From: DATCZB01 sp035513215
GTDB taxonomy: Bacteria; Pseudomonadota; Gammaproteobacteria; Steroidobacterales; Rariloculaceae
Reading direction: 5' to 3'
Length of the DNA stretch: 39,236 bases
Assembly: GCA_035513215.1 (NCBI GenBank)
Contig: DATKCK010000085.1
Location: 1 to 39,236 of the forward strand
A program made the position numbers and the translations under genes. Below are positions 13,084 to 21,481 of this stretch, piece after piece (the first letter of the stretch is position 1; each line of letters opens with the position of its first letter). The notes beneath the pieces were generated by a model that searched no databases, was not told the origin of the DNA, and saw only the letters and a list, made by a program, of their open reading frames with translations.

Positions 13084-14427
13084 TCAGGACGGCACGCGGA
13101 CCTCCATGGGGAACTCGAGCTTATCCACGGCTTCGATCAGGCGCTCGAGCGGGTACCGCTTCGACAGGTAGACACCGTCCATGCCCTTCAGGCTGTGCCC
13201 GAGGATCCTCTTGCGGACGTTATCCGGCATGTCGCTCTGCTCGCACAGGTCGGCGAAGCTCTTCCGCAGCCCATGAAGCTGCGGCCGGTCCCGGCCGGTC
13301 AGCTTGCGCGCCGTGCACCACTCCAGCCAGCGGACGCTGGGACCTCGGTGGCCGTCGGGGTCGGGCTTGAGGGGCAGCAGGAAGCCGTCCTCAGCTGGGT
13401 GCTCGAGGAGGTACTTCAGGAGGGGCAGTAGGTCTCGGTGTATGGGCACCGTACGGGACGCGGATGCCGTCTTCCCGCCACCGTCGGGGTAGATCGCGAT
13501 GCTGCGCTCCTCGAGGTCGACGTTCTCAGGTCTCAGTCGGCATACCTCCTCGCGCCGGCAACCGGTGTAGAGGAGCAGTACGGGGACGAGGTAGCGGACG
13601 TCGCCCGGGTCGAGTTCCTCGAGGAGGGCGAGCTGGTCGGAGGTCCAGGGTCGGGACGCGTTGGGACCTTGGCCCTTGATGCGGCCCGCTTGCGCCCGGA
13701 ACGGCTCGAAGTCGCCAAGAGGTCGTCCCACTAGGTCGCACCATCGGGTGAACGTAGCGAGAATTCTGATGGCTTGTCGCTGCGTCGTTGGGGCGCGGCC
13801 GTCGTTTCGGATCACGGACACGTAGCGGCCGGCGAGGTCGCGGGTGACGTCTGACAGGAGGATGGGCCCGGTCCACTTCAGGAAGTCGCCGAGGGTCTTG
13901 GTGCGCAACCTGAGGGTACGCGGGGCGACTTCGAGGTCGCGTAGGTAGTCGGTGATCGACTCCTCGAGGGTGTAGACCTTCGTGCCGGTGAGCCTCGCGG
14001 TGGCCGTTTGGGTTGCCCGGCGGATGTCCCCAGGGATGTCCCCAAGCGGGGCGTCACCGTCGACGCCGCGGGCGGCCGCCATGCGCTCCATGTGGTCATG
14101 GAGAATCTCAGCAGCGGAGTCCTCGTCCAGTTCGCCGGCTTGAACCTGCTGGTGCAGACCGGCTGCTGTCTCGAGGATGCTACGGGGAGTCGGCGCTGTA
14201 GGATCGGCGCCCAGGGCGCGGGAGACGGCGTCCTCTACCTCCTCTATCATGTCCGCCACCGTCCGGTGGAAGATCCTCTCGGCTTCGACCTTCGAGGTTA
14301 CTGACTTGCCGTTCTCATCCCGCAGGGCTCGCCATACTTGTCGGCGTCCGATCAGGTTTGCCTGTCGAGTTGGTACGTTGAACTTCGCGTGGAAGGTGTT
14401 CCCGCGCTTGATCAGTTGCGCCGCCAT
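13084..14427 (-). CDS. Tyrosine recombinase / phage integrase
   Basis: 447 aa. The core-binding domain lies at about residues 150-240 and the catalytic domain at about 255-430. Catalytic residues are visible: R291 in YTGCRREEV, H385-x-x-R388 in LHGLRKSF, H411 in ILGHS and Tyr 420 in MDGVYLSKR. The N-terminal 140 residues resemble the phage-type extension of P4/DUF6538-like integrases. AGGAGGTCTT precedes the ATG at 14427; the frame continues far upstream without a stop, but that extension overlaps the host ABC gene on the other strand and is shadow. It should catalyse insertion and excision of the element at its attachment site. Confidence 0.92.
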   Translation of the reverse strand: MAAQLIKRGNTFHAKFNVPTRQANLIGRRQVWRALRDENGKSVTSKVEAERIFHRTVADMIEEVEDAVSRALGADPTAPTPRSILETAAGLHQQVQAGELDEDSAAEILHDHMERMAAARGVDGDAPLGDIPGDIRRATQTATARLTGTKVYTLEESITDYLRDLEVAPRTLRLRTKTLGDFLKWTGPILLSDVTRDLAGRYVSVIRNDGRAPTTQRQAIRILATFTRWCDLVGRPLGDFEPFRAQAGRIKGQGPNASRPWTSDQLALLEELDPGDVRYLVPVLLLYTGCRREEVCRLRPENVDLEERSIAIYPDGGGKTASASRTVPIHRDLLPLLKYLLEHPAEDGFLLPLKPDPDGHRGPSVRWLEWCTARKLTGRDRPQLHGLRKSFADLCEQSDMPDNVRKRILGHSLKGMDGVYLSKRYPLERLIEAVDKLEFPMEVRVPS

Positions 14428-14535
14428 AAGACCTCCTGGCCGTCGTGCTACTTGGATTTCAGTAGCACGATACTGCCCTGGAAGCCGCGGAGTCAATGGG
14501 TTTGCGGGCTTCAGGCCCGTTTCGGGGCTCAACGC
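14428..14535. other. Element/host boundary region
   Basis: The 108 bases between the integrase and the host ABC gene contain the inverted repeat at 14444-14469. They also contain an open frame ending in TGA at 14539 that would overlap the ABC gene start as ATGA (last residues VNGFAGFRPVSGLNA). That tail could be what is left of an upstream permease gene cut by integration. No tRNA gene is seen here. Confidence 0.4.
14444..14469. repeat. Perfect inverted repeat upstream of the integrase
   Basis: CGTGCTACT (14444-14452), an 8-base loop and AGTAGCACG (14461-14469). It lies 17 bases upstream of the integrase start at the element/host boundary. It could be an integrase or excisionase binding site, an operator for int, or part of the attachment region. 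Directly seen; role inferred. Confidence 0.55.
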
Positions 14536-15315
14536 ATGAGCCTCGTCGCGACTGACGTCGAGGTGCGTTACGGCGACTATCTCGCCGTCGCCCCGACGAG
14601 CATCGAGCTCGCGCCCGGCGAGCTGATCGGCCTGATCGGGCCGAACGGCGCCGGCAAGACGAGCCTGTTGCGCGCGCTCGCCGGCATTCCGGCGCCGGCT
14701 GCCTGCGTGAGCTGGCGGGGCCTGCCGCTCGCGAGCATCGGCAACGCCGCCCGAGCGCGCGCGATCGCCTACCTGCCGCAGTCGCCCCGGGCGAACTGGC
14801 CGCTGACGGTACGCGAGCTCGTCGCGCTCGGCCGCCTGCCGCACCGGCGCTTCGGCGAGCGGCTCAAGACCTCCGATCACGAGGCCATCGAGCACGCGAT
14901 GCGGATGACCGATGTCACCGGGCTTGCCGATCGGGCCGTCGACCGGCTCTCGGGCGGCGAGCGCATGCGGGCGCATCTCGCCCGCGCCTTTGCCGTCGAC
15001 GCGCCGTGCCTGCTCGTCGACGAGCCGGTCGCGAGTCTCGATCCTTATCACCAGCTTGCCGTGATGGCGCTTCTGGCCGGCTACCGCGACGCCGGGCGTC
15101 TCGTCGTCGCCGTGCTGCACGATCTGAATCTTGCGCTCGGCGCCTGCTCGCGGCTCCTGCTCATGGATGGCGGGCGGATCGTCGTCGACGGCGCGCCGTC
15201 CACCGCGATCGACGCCGCGACGCTCGCGCAGCACTACCGCATCCGCGCCTGGCTCGCCGAGCACGAGAATCGCCTCGTGGCCGTCCCCTGGGAGAGGCTC
15301 GAACGCGATGACTGA
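14536..15315 (+). CDS. ABC transporter ATP-binding protein, FecE/BtuD/HmuV type
   Basis: 259 aa with Walker A GPNGAGKTSLLRAL (about 37-50), Q-loop in AYLPQSP, signature LSGGERMR (about 139-146) and Walker B CLLVDEPVASLD. The PNGAGKT Walker A and the overall layout fit the subfamily energising uptake of iron-siderophore, haem or vitamin B12 complexes. Its partner permease and binding protein would normally sit upstream, but that space is occupied by the prophage, so the gene looks separated from its partners. Its stop overlaps the next ABC gene by 8 bases, yet that gene belongs to another transporter type. Substrate unknown. Confidence 0.85.
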   Translation: MSLVATDVEVRYGDYLAVAPTSIELAPGELIGLIGPNGAGKTSLLRALAGIPAPAACVSWRGLPLASIGNAARARAIAYLPQSPRANWPLTVRELVALGRLPHRRFGERLKTSDHEAIEHAMRMTDVTGLADRAVDRLSGGERMRAHLARAFAVDAPCLLVDEPVASLDPYHQLAVMALLAGYRDAGRLVVAVLHDLNLALGACSRLLLMDGGRIVVDGAPSTAIDAATLAQHYRIRAWLAEHENRLVAVPWERLERDD

Positions 15316-15982
15316 GAGCCTCGGTATCGAGCTCGATTCCGTCTGCAAGTCCTACGGCACTCAGGTCGTGCTCGATCGCGCGGCCGCGAGCATCGCGCCG
15401 GGTGAGTTCGTCGCCGTCGTCGGCCGCAGCGGCTCGGGCAAGTCGACGCTGCTCAAGCTCATCGGCGGGCTGATGTCTCCCGACAGCGGATCGATCCGCC
15501 ACGGCCCGCACGAGCTTGCACGGATGAGCGAAACGGAGCTGACGCTGTTCCGCCGCCGCGAGCTCGGCTTCGTGTTTCAGTTCTTCAATCTCGTGCCGAC
15601 GCTGACCGCCTGCGAGAACGTTCAGTTGCCGCTGGCCCTGAACAGCATGGCCCGGCCAAAGGCGCTCGAGCGTGCTTCGACGCTGCTCGAGCAGCTCGGG
15701 CTCTCGGGCTGTGCCGACCGCCTGCCCGACGAGCTTTCGGGTGGCGAGCAGCAGCGCGTCGCGATTGCGCGCGCGCTGGCGCATGAGCCGAGCCTGGTCA
15801 TCACCGACGAGCCGACGGGCAACCTCGATCTCGAGACGGCCGGCGAGGTCCTCGATCTTCTGATCGAGAGCTGCCGCAATCACGCCGCGACACTGATCGT
15901 CGCAACGCACAGCCGCGATGCGGCCGCGCGCGCCGATCGCATCTTGCGTATCGTCAACGGCAGACTCGAGCCCATCGCATGA
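15308..15982 (+). CDS. ABC transporter ATP-binding protein (AttE/LolD-like)
   Basis: 224 aa starting MTESLGIELDSVCKSYGTQV. Walker A is GRSGSGKSTLLKLI (about 39-52), Q-loop FVFQFFNLVPTLTA, signature LSGGEQQRVAIARAL and Walker B LVITDEPTGNLDLET. These are diagnostic of the LolD/MacB/FtsE ATPase group that works with FtsX-type permeases. The FtsX-type permease follows with an ATGA overlap, then a CrtC/AttH-like lipoprotein. This order matches the attEFGH transport system described in some proteobacteria, so this is the AttE-like subunit. ATP hydrolysis at the inner membrane likely drives export or envelope transfer of a lipophilic substrate. Confidence 0.85.
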   Translation: MTESLGIELDSVCKSYGTQVVLDRAAASIAPGEFVAVVGRSGSGKSTLLKLIGGLMSPDSGSIRHGPHELARMSETELTLFRRRELGFVFQFFNLVPTLTACENVQLPLALNSMARPKALERASTLLEQLGLSGCADRLPDELSGGEQQRVAIARALAHEPSLVITDEPTGNLDLETAGEVLDLLIESCRNHAATLIVATHSRDAAARADRILRIVNGRLEPIA

Positions 15983-18480
15983 AGCTTCGCCTGCTCGCGC
16001 TGTCCTCGCTGCGGTTCTATCGCCGCCATCCCTGGCAGCTTCTGCTCGCGGTCGCCGGCATCGCGCTCGGTGTCGCGGTCTTTCTCGGCATCGAGCGCGC
16101 CAACGACAGCGCGCGGCGGGCCTTCGACGCCTCGAGCACGGCGGCCCGGGAGCAGACGACGCATCGGCTGCTGCCGGTGGCGGGTCTTATGCCGGAAAGC
16201 CACTACGTCGCGCTGAAGCGCGACCGGCGCTACGTCGACTCGGCGCCCGTTCTCGAGGTGCCGGTGACGCTCTCACGGGCCGGCGGTCCGCCCGTCGATG
16301 TCACGCTCGAAGGCGTCGATCTGATCGAGGAGACCACCGTCCGCGGCCCGCGTGGGGCAATCGCCGGCGGCGATCCGGCTCGACTCCTGACCGAACCCGG
16401 GGCGATCCTCGCCGACGACACGATCGCGGCGCTCTTCGAGGTCTCGGCCGGCGAGACGCTCACGCTGCGCGCCGGCGGAGAGACGCACGAGGTAACCGTG
16501 ATCGGCACGATCGCTGATGCCGCGGGCTCGCCGCGCCTCGTCGCGGACATCGCCACGGTCCAGGAGCTCGGGGGCCTTCCGGGCTCGCTGAGCCGCATCG
16601 ATCTGCGCCTCGATCCGACAGCCGCTGCGGCGCTTGCCGATGCGCTCCCCGCCGGCACCGTGCTCGTGCCGGCGGCCGCCGAGGACCAGGCGCTGCGACA
16701 GCTGACGCGTGCCTTCAACATCAACCTGACGGCGCTCGGTCTGCTCGCGCTCGTCGTCGGTATGTTCCTGATCTACTCGACGATCTCGTTCACGATCGTG
16801 CAGCGCTGGCGCTCGATCGCCGTGCTGCGCGCAATCGGCCTCGACCGTCGGGAGCTTCTCGCCAAGCTCCTCGGCGAGGCGCTCGTCATCGGCATCGCCG
16901 GCACGCTGCTAGGCCTCGTGCTGGGGCGCCTGTTGTCGGCCGGCCTGCTCGAGCTCGTGCTCAGAACATTGGACGATCTGTATTTCCGCCGCGCGCTCGG
17001 CGCCGCGGAGCCTTCCGGCCTGCTCTATCTTCTGAGCGCGGCGCTCGGAATCGGTGCAACGCTGGTCTCGGCGCTGATCCCGGCCGTCCTCGCGTCGCGG
17101 CGCGAGATCACGAGCTCGACGCGCAGCCGGCTCGAGCGCGGCGCCAGAACGCTCGCGCGGCGCTTTGCGCTCGCCGCCGTGCCGACGGCCGTCGTGGCGG
17201 TGGTGATCGTGCGCTTGAGCGAAAGCGGGCTCTGGCCGGCGTTCGTCGCGCTGTTCCTCGTCCTCGTCGCGGGCGCCATGCTCGTGCCGCTCGCGACCCA
17301 CGTCCTGATGCGCCGGCTCGAGCGGCCCGTCGCGCGGCTCGCAGGATTGCCGGGGCGGATGGCCGTGCGCGGCGTCACGGACTCGCTGAGCCGAACCGGT
17401 GTCGCGATGGCGGCGCTCGTGGTCGCCGTTGCGACCGTGATCAGCATCGCGCTGATGATCGCAAGCTTCAGGGCGAGCCTCATCGAATGGATCGACACGA
17501 CCGTCACAGCCGATCTCTACGTCGACATCGATCCCGGCTGGGCCGGCGAAATCGAGCCGGCGCTCGCGGCGATCGAAGGCTTGCCCGATGTCGACGGACT
17601 GAGCCGCATGCGGCTCGCGCGGATCACAACGGCCAACGGCGAGCTCAGTCTGCGTGCGCAGATGCCCGGCCCCGAAGGTTACGGCGTCGACGTCGTCGAG
17701 CCCGCCTCGGCCGCCGCCGAAACCCTGCTCGCGGGCGACGACACGCTGCTCATGGCGGAGCCGCTGGCCTATCGCCTCGGCCTTCGCGCCGGCGACGCTC
17801 TCGAGCTGCCGACCGTTGGGGGCCTGAGGGCGTTCGCGGTCGCCGGCGTCTATCGGGACTACAACACGGCGGGCGCCGAGCTCACGATGGCGCTTCAGAC
17901 GTACCGCCGCGCGTTCGGCGACGATGCGCTGACGAGCATCGGCGTGCACGTCGCGCCCGGCGCCGACGAGCGCGGGCTCGCGGCCGCGATTCGCGACGAG
18001 CTCGGCCCGGAACGGCCAACGCGCATCCGCTCGACGTCCTTCATCCGCGAAGTATCGCTAGAGATCTTCGACCAGACGTTCAGAGTCACCGAGGTTCTGC
18101 GTCTGCTCGCCGGCATCGTCGCCTTTCTCGGCATCCTGAGCGCGCTGATGGCGCTCGGCCTCGAACGCGAGCGCGAGTTTGCCGTGCTCCGAAGCCTCGG
18201 CATGTCGGTCCGCCAGCTCTTCGCGCAAAATCTCGCCCAGACGAGCCTGCTCGGGCTTGCGGCCGGCATCGCGGCGATCCCGCTCGGCAGCGCGCTCGCC
18301 TGGCTGCTCGTGCACGTGATCAACCGACGCTCGTTCGGCTGGTCGATGGATTTCGTCGTCTCGATCGACGCCATGCTCGCCGGAGTCGGCATGGCGATCG
18401 CGGCGGCCGCCCTCGCCGGCATCTATCCGGCGCTCGTTGGCGCGCGCGCCGACATGGGGCTCGCCTGGCGCGATGACTGA
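15979..18480 (+). CDS. Duplicated FtsX-type ABC permease (AttF-AttG fusion-like)
   Basis: 833 aa containing two FtsX-type modules. The first has an N-terminal TM anchor (about 18-36), a periplasmic domain and three TMs (about 250-375). The second follows an internal TM pair (about 400-440), a new anchor near 480-505 (VAMAALVVAVATVISIALMI), another periplasmic domain and three C-terminal TMs (about 705-825). The sequence FLIYSTISFTIVQRWRSIAVLRAIGLDRR is the typical FtsX coupling helix, repeated in the second half as ALMALGLEREREFAVLRSLG. It overlaps the ATPase (ATGA) and the lipoprotein gene (8 bases), so the three are one operon. Confidence 0.85.
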   Translation: MKLRLLALSSLRFYRRHPWQLLLAVAGIALGVAVFLGIERANDSARRAFDASSTAAREQTTHRLLPVAGLMPESHYVALKRDRRYVDSAPVLEVPVTLSRAGGPPVDVTLEGVDLIEETTVRGPRGAIAGGDPARLLTEPGAILADDTIAALFEVSAGETLTLRAGGETHEVTVIGTIADAAGSPRLVADIATVQELGGLPGSLSRIDLRLDPTAAAALADALPAGTVLVPAAAEDQALRQLTRAFNINLTALGLLALVVGMFLIYSTISFTIVQRWRSIAVLRAIGLDRRELLAKLLGEALVIGIAGTLLGLVLGRLLSAGLLELVLRTLDDLYFRRALGAAEPSGLLYLLSAALGIGATLVSALIPAVLASRREITSSTRSRLERGARTLARRFALAAVPTAVVAVVIVRLSESGLWPAFVALFLVLVAGAMLVPLATHVLMRRLERPVARLAGLPGRMAVRGVTDSLSRTGVAMAALVVAVATVISIALMIASFRASLIEWIDTTVTADLYVDIDPGWAGEIEPALAAIEGLPDVDGLSRMRLARITTANGELSLRAQMPGPEGYGVDVVEPASAAAETLLAGDDTLLMAEPLAYRLGLRAGDALELPTVGGLRAFAVAGVYRDYNTAGAELTMALQTYRRAFGDDALTSIGVHVAPGADERGLAAAIRDELGPERPTRIRSTSFIREVSLEIFDQTFRVTEVLRLLAGIVAFLGILSALMALGLEREREFAVLRSLGMSVRQLFAQNLAQTSLLGLAAGIAAIPLGSALAWLLVHVINRRSFGWSMDFVVSIDAMLAGVGMAIAAAALAGIYPALVGARADMGLAWRDD

Positions 18481-19639
18481 GCGCCGCGTCATCGTAGCCG
18501 CTTGCGTGGCCTTCCTCGGTGCCTGTCTCGCGCTAGGCGGCTGCGGACCCGAGCGCGACGAAGGACGCGCGGCCACGGGCGCGGGTGTGACGGGCGTTCG
18601 CTATCTCGCAGGCGGCGAGGATTCGGCGGGCTTCGCCCGCGCGACGGAACGGCGTGCCTTCGTCTTTCCCGCGGATCACGGCGCGCATGACCGCTTTCGC
18701 ACCGAATGGTGGTATTTCACGGGTAACGTCTTCGATGACGACGAGCGGCACTACGGATTCGAGCTCACGATCTTCAGGATCGCGCTGACGGCACCGGGGC
18801 CGATCCGTGAGTCATCGCTCGCGGCGAGCGAGGTCTGGATGGCGCACCTGACCGTGACCGACACGGCGCGGCGGCGGTTTCAGGTGGCCGAGCGTCTGAG
18901 CCGCGGTGCCGCGGGCCTGGCCGGCGCGACGCCGACCGGCGAGCCGGGCGAACCGGTCGTCGTCAATGTCGAGGATTTCGCGATGCGGTTTTCGGGCGAC
19001 AGCGTTGCGCTCGAGGCGGCCGATGCGGACTTCGGCATCGAGCTGACGCTTGCCGGGCTCGATCGCATCGTCGCGCAGGGCGACGACGGCCTCGATCGAA
19101 GGGGGCCCGAACCGGGTAATGCGTCGTTCTACTTCTCGGCGCCGAGGCTTCGCGTCGAGGGAGAGGTCCGGTCCGCTGGCAGAGCGCCCGTCGCGATCGA
19201 AGGCACCGCGTGGATGGATCGGGAGTGGGGCACGAGCGCGCTCTCGCCCGATATCGCGGGCTGGGACTGGTTCGCGCTGCAGCTCGACGACGGCCGCGAC
19301 CTGATGTTCTATCGGCTGCGCGGCCGCGACGGCAGCACGAGCCGGTTCAGCGGCGGCTCGATCGCCGATGCCGCGGGCAATGTCACGCGCCTGGAAGCCG
19401 GCTCCGTCGAGCTGGCGCCGATCCGGGAATGGACGAGCCGCCGAACGGGCGTCACCTATCCCGTGGCGTGGCGCATCACGGTTCCGGACCAGAATCTAGA
19501 GCTCGGGATCCGCCCGCGTCTCGACGAGCAGGAGCTCGACGTCTCCGTGCGCTACTGGGAGGGCGCCGTGTCGGTCACGGGCACGGCGGGCGGCGAGCCC
19601 GTCGGCGGTGTCGGCTACCTCGAGCTCGCCGGTTACTGA
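18473..19639 (+). CDS. AttH/CrtC-like lipocalin-family lipoprotein
   Basis: 388 aa with a lipoprotein signal (VAFLGACLALGGC, lipid Cys about 27). The mature part begins with the typical motif FRTEWWYFTGNV, continues with HYGFELTIFR and later WMDREWGTSALSPDIAGWDWF and RDLMFYRLRG. These are signatures of the CrtC/AttH lipocalin-like family; members of the family include carotenoid 1,2-hydratases, but AttH proteins are thought to be envelope hydrolases or lipid carriers. It closes the att-like operon. The start at 18473 gives an 8-base overlap with the permease stop and a perfect lipoprotein signal. Confidence 0.88.
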   Translation: MTERRVIVAACVAFLGACLALGGCGPERDEGRAATGAGVTGVRYLAGGEDSAGFARATERRAFVFPADHGAHDRFRTEWWYFTGNVFDDDERHYGFELTIFRIALTAPGPIRESSLAASEVWMAHLTVTDTARRRFQVAERLSRGAAGLAGATPTGEPGEPVVVNVEDFAMRFSGDSVALEAADADFGIELTLAGLDRIVAQGDDGLDRRGPEPGNASFYFSAPRLRVEGEVRSAGRAPVAIEGTAWMDREWGTSALSPDIAGWDWFALQLDDGRDLMFYRLRGRDGSTSRFSGGSIADAAGNVTRLEAGSVELAPIREWTSRRTGVTYPVAWRITVPDQNLELGIRPRLDEQELDVSVRYWEGAVSVTGTAGGEPVGGVGYLELAGY

Positions 19640-19669
19640 TTCACGTACGCATCCCCTCCCGGGGGGCGC

Positions 19670-21171
19670 TCAGTGCATCAGATGCAGCTCGGGCGGCGTC
19701 GAGTGCTCGTCGGCCCCTACGAACAGATGCCCCATCATTCCCACCTCGGCATGATCGAGAATATGGCAGTGGTACATCCAAACGCCGGGCCGCTCGTCGA
19801 ATCGGATGGCAATCCGCACCGAAGAGTCGGCGGGAACGTCCACGGTGTCCTTCCACTCCGGGATGCGGGTCTCGTCCAGCACCTGAAAGAAATAGCCGTG
19901 CAGGTGAAACGGGTGTGAAAAGGCCGCATCGTTGATCACGGTCCACACCTGTGCTGTCCGATGCTTGCCATCAGCGGCTTGCTATCCCAGTAAGGTATGC
20001 CGTTGATGCCCATGACGATTTGGTCGCCTTCGCGCGTGCGTTGCACGGCGATCGTCAGATCGAGGTCGAGCTCGATGGCATCGCTGATATCGATGGGCTC
20101 GATCTCGCGGAGAAACTCGGGAATGGCCATCGGCACGACGGACGGCTCGTCTACGGTTTCTATGCGCAACATATCCTGCCGCGGGCGGTTGAACACGCTG
20201 CCGAAGCCTCTTTCGGTCGGTATCCACTGCAGCATGGCTGTGGCATCCGGGTCGCTCGAAGGGATTACGACGAGATCCGCGCGCTCGCCCGGGACCAGGA
20301 CGACGCGGTTGACCGGCGCCGACCTCTCGGCCAGACCGTTGTCGCCGCCGAGCTTGACGATCGAATGTCCGCGCAGCGCGATCGTGTAGTAACGGGCGCG
20401 CGCGCCGTTGATGACGCGCCAGCGTTGCGGCTTGCCGGCGCGAACCTTCAGGGTGGGCACGACCCGGCCATTGACGAGCAGCGTGCTGCCCTCGCGCCCG
20501 AAGAGATCGCCGAAAGCGCCGCCATGGTCCGCCGGCAGGAACTGGCCGTCCGCGTCGAGGCTCATATCCGACAGAAGCAGGACGACGACGTCGCCGAATG
20601 CTTCGGGGTCTTCGGGATCCTCCACGACGAGCGGCCCATAGAGCCCCTGGCCGACCTGGGCGGCCGAATTGATGTGGGGGTGATACCAGAACGTTCCCGC
20701 ATCGCGCGCGACGAACTCGTAACGGAACTCTCCGCCGGGTTCGACCGGCGGCTGGGTGATGCCGGGCACGCCGTCCATGTCGTTGGGCAGTCGCAAGCCG
20801 TGCCAGTGGATGCTCGTCGCTTCGGGCAGCGCATTGCTGAAGTGAACGATGATCGTATCGCCGACCTTGGCGCGGATGAGCGGACCCGGCAGTCCACCGT
20901 TATAGGTCCAGACCGGAGTCAGTGTCCCCGGCCGAATCTCCATCGGTTCGATGCGGGCTTCGAGCTCGATCTCGATGATGTTCGGATCGGGATTGAGGTC
21001 TCTTGGCGCCGCCAGTTGCAGGTCATCGGCCCAGCCGCCTGGTTGTCCGACGCTCGCAGCCGATTCCAGATCCTCGAGGGCGGCTTCCCGCTGCTGGCCG
21101 CATGCGGTGAACCATAGCGAGCTTAAGCAGCAGACGCAGATTCCGTAAGACCGGAGCGCTGTCCTTGGCAT
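19670..21171 (-). pseudogene. Multicopper oxidase, frameshifted (NsrR-linked)
   Basis: Would be about 500 aa. The first part (21171 to about 19955) has a lipoprotein signal with lipid Cys about 24, the copper motifs IHWHGLRLPND (about 121-131) and FWYHPHINSAAQVGQG, and a middle cupredoxin domain. The remaining motifs HPFHLHG and MYHCHILDHAEVGMMGHL lie in another frame (19670-19948). In DNA the join reads GGA CAG CA CAG GTG TGG: one base is missing near 19951-19956, and restoring it gives GQxQVWTVIND. All four copper motifs survive, so the event is recent or a sequencing error. Three-domain layout suggests a CueO/CopA-like oxidase. An NsrR half-site lies at 21200-21210, which suggests induction by nitric oxide. 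Confidence 0.8.
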
Positions 21172-21199
21172 ACCTCGCCACCTGTTGAACTGGTACAAG

Positions 21200-21210
21200 A
21201 AATACATCTT
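21200..21210. promoter_or_regulatory. NsrR half-site before the multicopper oxidase
   Basis: AAATACATCTT is a perfect match to the right half of the NsrR consensus (AAGATGYATTT-nn-AAATRCATCTT); on the minus strand, towards the oxidase, it reads AAGATGTATTT. The other half is poor. It lies about 30 bases upstream of the oxidase start. Confidence 0.55.
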
Positions 21211-21412
21211 ATGCTAGTGCTGCCTGATGCGGCTCGCAAGAATGACCGATTACGGATTGTGCGTACAAGGCGCGATGCGCGGTCCGGTGCGTGAATCGCG
21301 GCCCGACCAGCGTGCCGACACCGATGCCGAGTCCGAGCGCTGCCCCGAGCGAGCTGAATCGTGCCTGCGGCCGCGTAGCCGGTCGTCGCGAGCGCGCTCG
21401 CCAGGCGGCCAT
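21209..21412 (-). CDS. Possible small membrane protein between oxidase and nsrR
   Basis: A 67-aa frame starting MAAWRARSRRPATRPQARFS with a central glycine-rich hydrophobic segment (LGAALGLGIGVGTLVG), then a C-terminal part containing C and H. Its start lies downstream of the palindromic NsrR site and it would precede the oxidase, so it could be a co-regulated membrane peptide. The ribosome site (AGAGGG) is too close to the ATG, so it may be a chance ORF. Confidence 0.3.
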   Translation of the reverse strand: MAAWRARSRRPATRPQARFSSLGAALGLGIGVGTLVGPRFTHRTAHRALYAQSVIGHSCEPHQAALA

Positions 21413-21434
21413 CCCTCTTGCGCGAAAGATCTTT

Positions 21435-21457
21435 AAGATATACAAGAAATATATCTT
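21435..21457. promoter_or_regulatory. Palindromic NsrR-like operator
   Basis: AAGATATA, a 7-base spacer and TATATCTT form a perfect 8-bp inverted repeat resembling the NsrR consensus, 24 bases before the nsrR start. The position suggests that NsrR represses its own promoter and any divergent minus-strand transcript. Confidence 0.65.
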
Positions 21458-21481
21458 AATGATGCTCAGGATACCGCCGCC

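Larger units (their letters stand above)
1..14500 (-). mobile_element. T7-RNAP-encoding integrated phage-like element (left part missing)
   Basis: About 14.5 kb of almost unidirectional minus-strand genes. They include a tyrosine integrase at the right end, an ArdC antirestriction protein, a T7-type RNA polymerase, a helicase-like ATPase and a T7 gp14-like internal virion protein. Genes are short, closely packed, often overlap by 4-8 bases and carry strong A/G-rich Shine-Dalgarno sequences of the form GAGGAGA. The right boundary lies between the integrase start (14427) and the host ABC gene (14536); no duplicated att core can be seen because the left end is outside the window. DNA polymerase, terminase, portal and capsid genes are not seen here. 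Boundaries are approximate. Confidence 0.8.

Noticed and set aside
14428..15348. Upstream extension of the integrase frame over the host ABC gene (minus strand)
   Set aside because: The extension lies opposite a well-supported ABC ATPase, and AGGAGG directly before the ATG at 14427 gives a natural start with a normal integrase N-terminus.
16909..17949. 346-aa minus-strand frame opposite the AttFG-like permease
   Set aside because: Shadow of a GC-rich coding region; the plus-strand protein has full FtsX signatures.
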